A stretch of 32,394 nt of DNA from an uncultured Lentisphaerota bacterium (lineage in GTDB: Bacteria; Verrucomicrobiota; Lentisphaeria; Victivallales; GWF2-50-93), in NCBI GenBank assembly GCA_903872565.1, contig CAIQLG010000341.1, positions 1 through 32,394 on the forward strand, read 5' to 3'. How positions within the stretch are numbered: position 1 is the stretch's first letter; every line of letters begins with the position of its first letter. Shown piece after piece: positions 27,247 through 32,394 of the stretch. The notes below the pieces were generated by a model, which saw only the letters and a list, made by a program, of their open reading frames with translations, did no database searches and was not told the DNA's origin. The position numbers were made by a program, and so were the translations under genes.

Positions 27247-30200
27247 ATGAGCTTCAACGAACAAAACACAATCGAAGATGCAATCCGAGACATGCTTTGT
27301 AAAGCTTATAAGGCGGAAGCAGCTAGAATAAAGGAAAAATTAGAAGATCCTCCCTACGGTTCATCCTTACGCCTTCCTCCTTCATCCTTATCATCATCAT
27401 CATCTCCTTTTCCTCCTTGGAAATTTATACACGGAGAAGACCTAATCCTCTATGGCAAACAGCCGCAGGATGTTTTTGTGGATACCTGGCTCAAGGATGC
27501 ATTGTGCAGGCTTAATAAAGCACTGGAAGCCAATCCCGATCTCGCAGACGAGGTTATCCATCGCATCCGCGGAGTCTTGCTTGAAGCCAACTACAGCGGA
27601 CTTATCCGCGCAAATGAGATTTTTCAGGACTGGCTGCTCGGAAAAATGTCCATGCCATTAGGAAAAGATGGCGAGCATATTACCATCAATCTAATTGACT
27701 TTGTGGATTTGACGAAAAATCATTACGTGATCAGTCAGCAGGTGCAGTTTACCGGAAATCGGGACGCATATTTTGATTTAGTCCTCTATGTGAATGGTAT
27801 GCCTTTGGTGGTTGGCGAGGTCAAGACTCCGGTCCGGGATGCGATCAGTTGGCAGGATGGAGCGGCGGATTTTCTGGGAGGACAAAAACACTATTGGGAA
27901 AACCAGAAGGCCTTCTTTGTGCCCAATCTGCTCTGCTTCGCATCCGAAGGAAAAACATTTTATCATGGCCCAGTCGGTGCACGTTTCAAAAACTGGGCTC
28001 CCTGGTATAATACAGAGGAGCGCGACAAGATTCCTCAGGATATGCGCACAGTGTTGAAAAGTGCCGAAAATTTGCTTAATCCGCGTACCTTGCTGGAAAT
28101 CCTGCAATCCTTTGTTGTTTATTCCACCTTTAATCAGGGCAAGGGAAAACCAAGCTATAAGATGAAGATTCTTCCTCGCTACCCGCAATACGAAGCTGCC
28201 AAGGCCATTGTGGAACGTGTAAAAACACAGGATGCCAGGCAGGGGCTGATCTGGCATTTCCAGGGTTCCGGGAAATCACTGCTGATGCTCTTTGCAGCCC
28301 AAATGCTCAAAGTTGATCCGGAACTGAAAAATCCGACAGTGATCGTAGTTGTTGACCGGGTGGATCTGGATACTCAGATCAATGGAGTCTTCAACAATGC
28401 GGCAGTCAAAAATGTAACCCCGCTCAAATCCTGCAAGGCACTTGCTAAAGAGATAGAACAGGACTCCAGACAGATTCTCATCACAACCATATTTAAATTT
28501 GATGAAATCGAAATTGATGAAAATAATCCGGACGGGTTAAACTCCCGCGAAAACATAATTGTCCTTGTGGATGAAGCCCACAGGACACAGGAGGGGTGTC
28601 TTGCTGAAAAAATGCGCTGGGCTCTGCCCAATGCTTTTTTCTTCGGCCTTACCGGTACACCAGTGTCAGGACTTGAACGCAATACATTTAAACTCTTTGG
28701 AGCACCCAATGATCCAGGACGATATCTTAATCGCTACTCGTATAAGCAATCCATCCGGGACGAAGCTACACTGCCGGTAAAATTCGAACCGCGACTGGTG
28801 GAACTGCGCATTGACCGTGAAACGATTGACAAGGAATTTGACGAACTGGCCAGAGAGAACAATCTGGACAAGACAGAAAAGGCCTATGTTTCTCAAAAGG
28901 CTGGCAAGCTGGCACACTTGCTCAAGGCTCCAAAACGAATCACCGCCATTGCCGATGATATATCCGAGCATTTTCAAAAACATGTTGATCCCAAGCAATT
29001 GAAAGGCATGGTCGTGGTATATGATAGGGAGGCTGTAGTGCAGATGTACTATCTCCTGTCTGACCGTCTTGGAAAGGATGCCGTGGAAGCTGTCATGAAT
29101 ATTTCGCAGGGCACTGTTGAGGGAGAGGGAAGAGGAAAGGGGCAAGAGGGAAGCGAGAAGAGCGAAGATGGAAATGAGGGAAGGCAGAAACGGATTGCAT
29201 CCGACTGGCTCAAGTGGACGAAGCTTAAACTTCCAGTACAGAAGGAAGACTTTAAACGCTGGCAAGGGATTGATGCGGCTCCTGAAGTTCAGGAGGCTCT
29301 GCTTGACCGATACAAGGATCCGAGTGATCCGCTGAAAATTATTGTTGTCACGGCAAAACTGCTTACAGGTTTTAATGCTCCCATCTGCTATTGCATGTAT
29401 CTGGACAAACCATTGCGGGATCACACATTGCTGCAGGCGATGTGTCGCACAAACCGAATTTACAGTGACACGAAGAAATACGGACTTATCATTGATTATC
29501 TTGGGGTTTTTGAAAATGTTGCCAAGGCATTGGATTATGACCCTAAAGAAATTGAGGGTGTCATTGAAAGCGTAGAAGCGTTCAAAAAACTATTTCCTGA
29601 AGCCCTGCAGAAATGTCTCGATTATTTCCCGGGTGTAAACCGCAAGGTCGAAGGATATGAAGGATTGATAGTTGCCCAGGACTGTCTGAAAGGAAACGAG
29701 AAGAAGGACGCATTTGCCGCGCAATTTAATCTACTCAAACGTTTCTGGGAGGCGATAACTCCAGATCCGTATCTGATGCCATTTCGAAGAGATTACCGCT
29801 GGCTGGCTCAAGTCTATGAATCCGTCAAACCAGTAGGTGGAGTGGGATCCTTGTTATGGGAGTCTTTGGGACCGGAAACCATCAAGATTATCCATGAAAA
29901 CACAGAAATCGCCCGGATTCGGGATGACATTGATGAGCTGGTAATGGATGCCGAATCCGTCTTTGAACTGACGGAGGAAGAACGTAAGAACAAAGCCAAG
30001 AAGCTTAATCTTTCCCTTATGGCAAGGATTCGCTCCAAAAAAGATCCTCGCTTCGAAGAACTTGGTAAACGTCTTGAACGTCTGAAAGATAAATATGAAG
30101 CAGGTGTACTCAGCAGTATTGAGTGGTTGAAGGATCTGCTCGATGCGGCACGGGATATGGTTCGACTGGAAAATGAAACGAAAGAAGACGTGATCCCGGA

Positions 30201-30447
30201 TGACAAGCAGGCTTTGACTGAGATTTTCCTGGAAGTAAAAAGCGACACCACTCCGCAGATCATCGCCAGCGTGGTCGAAGACATAGATAAAATTGTGAGA
30301 GCAACCCGTTTCGATGGATGGCAGAACACACATGCAGGCCAGAAGGAAATCCAGAAAGTTCTACGGCAAACATTGTTCAAGTACAAACTGCACAAGGAAC
30401 AGGAACTCTTTGAAAAAGCTTATGGCTACATCCGCGAACATTATTAA
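27247..30447 (+). CDS. hsdR: Type I R-M restriction subunit HsdR
   Basis: A 1066-residue restriction translocase. The N-terminal nuclease domain has D177 and the E191-x-K193 pair (FDLVLYV ... VVGEVKTP). The SF2 motor follows, with Walker A QGSGKS (339-344), DEAH (442-445), GLTGTP and the motif VI region LLQAMCRTNRIY (about 728-739), then a C-terminal helical domain. Two stretches look like in-frame insertions. Residues 34-57 (Pro/Ser-rich, from a TCATCCTT repeat) precede WKFIHGEDL. Residues about 624-648 (Gly/Glu/Lys-rich, from a GAGGGAAGAG-type repeat) lie in the second motor lobe. The reading frame is otherwise intact, so it may still be active. It lies 185 bases after the macrodomain gene and closes the R-M operon. 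Confidence 0.95.
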   Translation: MSFNEQNTIEDAIRDMLCKAYKAEAARIKEKLEDPPYGSSLRLPPSSLSSSSSPFPPWKFIHGEDLILYGKQPQDVFVDTWLKDALCRLNKALEANPDLADEVIHRIRGVLLEANYSGLIRANEIFQDWLLGKMSMPLGKDGEHITINLIDFVDLTKNHYVISQQVQFTGNRDAYFDLVLYVNGMPLVVGEVKTPVRDAISWQDGAADFLGGQKHYWENQKAFFVPNLLCFASEGKTFYHGPVGARFKNWAPWYNTEERDKIPQDMRTVLKSAENLLNPRTLLEILQSFVVYSTFNQGKGKPSYKMKILPRYPQYEAAKAIVERVKTQDARQGLIWHFQGSGKSLLMLFAAQMLKVDPELKNPTVIVVVDRVDLDTQINGVFNNAAVKNVTPLKSCKALAKEIEQDSRQILITTIFKFDEIEIDENNPDGLNSRENIIVLVDEAHRTQEGCLAEKMRWALPNAFFFGLTGTPVSGLERNTFKLFGAPNDPGRYLNRYSYKQSIRDEATLPVKFEPRLVELRIDRETIDKEFDELARENNLDKTEKAYVSQKAGKLAHLLKAPKRITAIADDISEHFQKHVDPKQLKGMVVVYDREAVVQMYYLLSDRLGKDAVEAVMNISQGTVEGEGRGKGQEGSEKSEDGNEGRQKRIASDWLKWTKLKLPVQKEDFKRWQGIDAAPEVQEALLDRYKDPSDPLKIIVVTAKLLTGFNAPICYCMYLDKPLRDHTLLQAMCRTNRIYSDTKKYGLIIDYLGVFENVAKALDYDPKEIEGVIESVEAFKKLFPEALQKCLDYFPGVNRKVEGYEGLIVAQDCLKGNEKKDAFAAQFNLLKRFWEAITPDPYLMPFRRDYRWLAQVYESVKPVGGVGSLLWESLGPETIKIIHENTEIARIRDDIDELVMDAESVFELTEEERKNKAKKLNLSLMARIRSKKDPRFEELGKRLERLKDKYEAGVLSSIEWLKDLLDAARDMVRLENETKEDVIPDDKQALTEIFLEVKSDTTPQIIASVVEDIDKIVRATRFDGWQNTHAGQKEIQKVLRQTLFKYKLHKEQELFEKAYGYIREHY
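27346..27417 (+). repeat. Repeat-derived insert within hsdR (N-terminal)
   Basis: Contains TTCATCCTT twice plus a TCATCATCATCATC run, and encodes a Ser/Pro-rich loop. It resembles the inverse of the repeat at 27191-27220. Its length is a multiple of three, so the frame is kept. Confidence 0.6.
29116..29190 (+). repeat. Purine-rich insert within hsdR (motor lobe 2)
   Basis: A GAGGGAGAGGGAAGAGGAAAG-like run encodes a Gly/Glu/Lys-rich segment that breaks the expected motor-domain sequence before KRIASDWLKW. The likely origin is an inserted GGGAAGAG-type intergenic repeat. Confidence 0.5.
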
Positions 30448-30855
30448 ATAAGTCATTCAGCCACAAGAAGTCACAAGATTCACAAATTTCATCCGGCAAT
30501 TGTTGCCGTAGTAGTAATTGGAGACCTGCAACTTTTCTCCTAGTGCATAGGAAAACACAAAAAATAAAATTCATATGCCATTTATTTTATGTATTCTCTC
30601 CTTTATCATATTTCTCCGGATTGATTGTTCACATTTGAAGACGTTATATTATCTGTTTGATTCATAAATCTCCATCTTGCAGTTTGAAAAATGCAGTATT
30701 TTAAATATCGTATCAGGAAGTCGCCATTGGAGTTGATCTCGTCGCACTGCCTGAAACATGGAGAGGACAAAATGACGGCACAATGGAGACATTGGAAGGA
30801 TAAGACAAGATGCATGGCGCAGAATTAGAATTTATTTAATATGGAGAAGAAAATA
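30448..30855. other. Intergenic region between hsdR and trpB2
   Basis: About 400 bases without a recognisable gene. It includes a CCACAAGAAGTCACAAGATT fragment (30461-30480) that resembles other interspersed CACAAAG repeats, a small hairpin CGGCAA-TTG-TTGCCG (30494-30508) without a T-run, and AT-rich sequence in which the trpB2 promoter should lie. It marks the right edge of the defence island. Confidence 0.5.
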
Positions 30856-32223
30856 ATGAAAAGAGTCAAGTTTGTCCTAGACGATAAAAGTATTCCGAAG
30901 AAATGGTACAATATCCAGGCTGATCTGCCAACCCCACTTCACCCGCCGCTGAATCCGGCCACAGGAAAACCCGTTGGGCCAGAAGATCTTGCACCGATAT
31001 TTCCAATGGCACTGATCGAGCAGGAAGTCAGCACAAAGCGATGGATTGACATTCCCGAAGATGTCCTCGAAAAACTTTTACTGTGGCGCCCGTCTCCTCT
31101 CTACAGGGCTCATAATTTTGAAAAGGCGCTGGGGACTCCCGCTAAAATCTATTTTAAAAACGAGGGAGTGTCACCGGCTGGCAGCCACAAGCCCAATTCG
31201 GCGATTCCGCAGGCGTACTACAACAAGATTGCCGGCACGAAAAGGCTTACGACTGAAACAGGGGCCGGGCAATGGGGATGCGCCCTTAGCATGGCGTGCA
31301 AACTCTTTGGACTCGACCTGAAAGTCTATATGGTGAGAATAAGTTTCGAACAGAAACCATACCGCAAGATGATGATGAGGACCTGGGGCGCGGAATGTGT
31401 CCCGAGCCCAAGCAGAGACACCGAGACAGGCAGAAGGATTCTCGCCGAAAACCCAGATACCCCGGGAAGCCTCGGGATAGCCATAAGCGAGGCGATTGAG
31501 GATGCCGTCAGTTCGAAAAACACAAAATACTCGCTCGGAAGCGTTCTCAATTTCGTGTGCCTGCACCAGACGATAATCGGACTCGAAGCGAAAAAACAGA
31601 TGAAGATGGCTGGCGATTATCCTGATATCGTAATCGGCTGTGTAGGAGGCGGATCCAACTTTGCAGGAATCTCTTTCCCGTTCGTCCATGACAAGATCAA
31701 CGGCGAAAATGTCAGAATCATAGGAGCCGAACCCTCCGCCTGTCCGACTATGACAAAAGGTCCCTTCATCTATGATTTTGGCGACACTGCACAGAAAACC
31801 CCGCTAATGGCGATGCATTCCCTCGGACACAACTTTGTTCCTCCTCCACTTCATGCGGGAGGATTAAGATATCACGGAGTGGCGCCTCTCGTCAGCAGGC
31901 TTCTGCTTGACAATCTGATTGAAGCCAAATCGTATCAGCAGTCCGAGTGCTACAAGTATGCGGTGCTGTGGGCGCAGACGGAAGGGTTTATTCCGGCACC
32001 TGAAGCATCCCATGCAATAGCTGCAGTGGCAAAAGAGGCGCTACAGGCGAAAGAGGAGGGCAAGGAAAAGACAATCCTGTTCTGCTGGTCGGGGCATGGC
32101 CTTCTCGACCTTGGCGCATACGACTCCTATTTTGCTGGGAAATTGAAGGACTTCGACATCCAGGACGATGCGATAAAAAAATCGCTCACTGGAATCGCGC
32201 ATCTGCCCAAGCCAAGTCTCTAA
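30856..32223 (+). CDS. trpB: Tryptophan synthase beta chain, TrpB2 type
   Basis: A 455-residue PLP enzyme of the TrpB2 subgroup, which condenses indole and serine to tryptophan and usually works without the standard TrpA contact. The PLP lysine lies in AGSHKPNSA, the phosphate-binding loop is [10 protein letters not shown]-like ([10 protein letters not shown]), and ETGAGQWG is present. The N-terminal extension ([27 protein letters not shown]) is typical of TrpB2 and absent from TrpB1. I chose ATG 30856 because GGAG lies 9 bases upstream. An ATG at 30841 would add five residues but has no ribosome site. No other trp gene lies in the window. Confidence 0.93.
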   Translation: MKRVKFVLDDKSIPKKWYNIQADLPTPLHPPLNPATGKPVGPEDLAPIFPMALIEQEVSTKRWIDIPEDVLEKLLLWRPSPLYRAHNFEKALGTPAKIYFKNEGVSPAGSHKPNSAIPQAYYNKIAGTKRLTTETGAGQWGCALSMACKLFGLDLKVYMVRISFEQKPYRKMMMRTWGAECVPSPSRDTETGRRILAENPDTPGSLGIAISEAIEDAVSSKNTKYSLGSVLNFVCLHQTIIGLEAKKQMKMAGDYPDIVIGCVGGGSNFAGISFPFVHDKINGENVRIIGAEPSACPTMTKGPFIYDFGDTAQKTPLMAMHSLGHNFVPPPLHAGGLRYHGVAPLVSRLLLDNLIEAKSYQQSECYKYAVLWAQTEGFIPAPEASHAIAAVAKEALQAKEEGKEKTILFCWSGHGLLDLGAYDSYFAGKLKDFDIQDDAIKKSLTGIAHLPKPSL

Positions 32224-32394
32224 GTTTATCGCATAGGGAATTGTATTTTGGGGATCGGACATTCAATTTTGTTGAGCATTGAATATTGAGCCGATTGCAA
32301 AAGTCGAATTTTAAAGGAGCGCGGGTTTTCTTACCCGCGAAAATTGAACTCAAATGGCGGACTGGAAAGTCCACCCTCCGTTAGTTTTTCATCG
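32224..32394. other. Downstream region with REP-like hairpin
   Basis: CGCGGGT-TTTCTT-ACCCGCG (32320-32339) forms a 7-bp GC-rich hairpin, followed by GGACT-GGAA-AGTCC (32358-32371). ATTGAATATTGAG words occur near 32276-32291. These look like further interspersed repeats. The first hairpin lies about 97 bases after trpB2 and lacks a T-run, so its use as a terminator is doubtful. Confidence 0.5.

Noticed and set aside
28666-29424. 252-aa minus-strand frame opposite hsdR
   Set aside because: It is a shadow frame within conserved HsdR motor-domain coding sequence.

Overview
This window looks like chromosome of a Gram-negative, probably anaerobic or microaerobic bacterium. The evidence is an RND efflux pump with a lipoprotein adaptor, an exported rubrerythrin, a predicted H+-type F1Fo ATP synthase, and moderate GC. 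Several families of short palindromic repeats sit between, and sometimes inside, genes. I cannot place the organism by sequence alone. The repeat families and the compact subunits recall PVC-type or related uncultivated phyla, but that is a weak guess.

Layout. (1) 378-6760, minus strand: a tightly packed operon of periplasmic adaptor, RND pump and a DedA-PAP2-LssY membrane fusion. (2) 7361-14462, plus strand: a PTS EIIA-like gene two bases upstream of atpB, followed by a complete ATP synthase operon (a, c, b, delta, alpha, gamma, beta, epsilon). Subunits c, delta and epsilon are short, and a palindromic repeat lies between a and c. (3) 14731-16832: an exported rubrerythrin and a ferric-reductase-like flavocytochrome. 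(4) 16959-30447, plus strand: a defence-type island. (5) 30856-32223: a TrpB2-type tryptophan synthase beta chain.

The island is the most interesting part. A type I restriction-modification operon has two different hsdM genes, then hsdS and hsdR, but it is split in two places. Between hsdM2 and hsdS lies a GxxExxY (PD-(D/E)XK-like) gene between two near-identical palindromic repeats of 119 and 110 bp. Between hsdS and hsdR lies a compact cassette: a AAA+ ATPase, an S8 subtilisin-like protease, a 42-residue ORF, and a DarG-like macrodomain fused to a DprA/SLOG-like Rossmann domain. The genes of this cassette overlap or nearly touch, which suggests one functional unit. It could be a protease-based or ADP-ribose/nucleotide-based defence module riding inside the R-M operon.

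Traces of assembly are visible. The 5' end of hsdR occurs three times (25723, 27135, 27247), and the first of these copies opens the 42-residue ORF. HsdR itself carries two in-frame low-complexity inserts. Half-copies of the repeat that flanks the GxxExxY gene mark the end of hsdM2 and the region upstream of hsdR.
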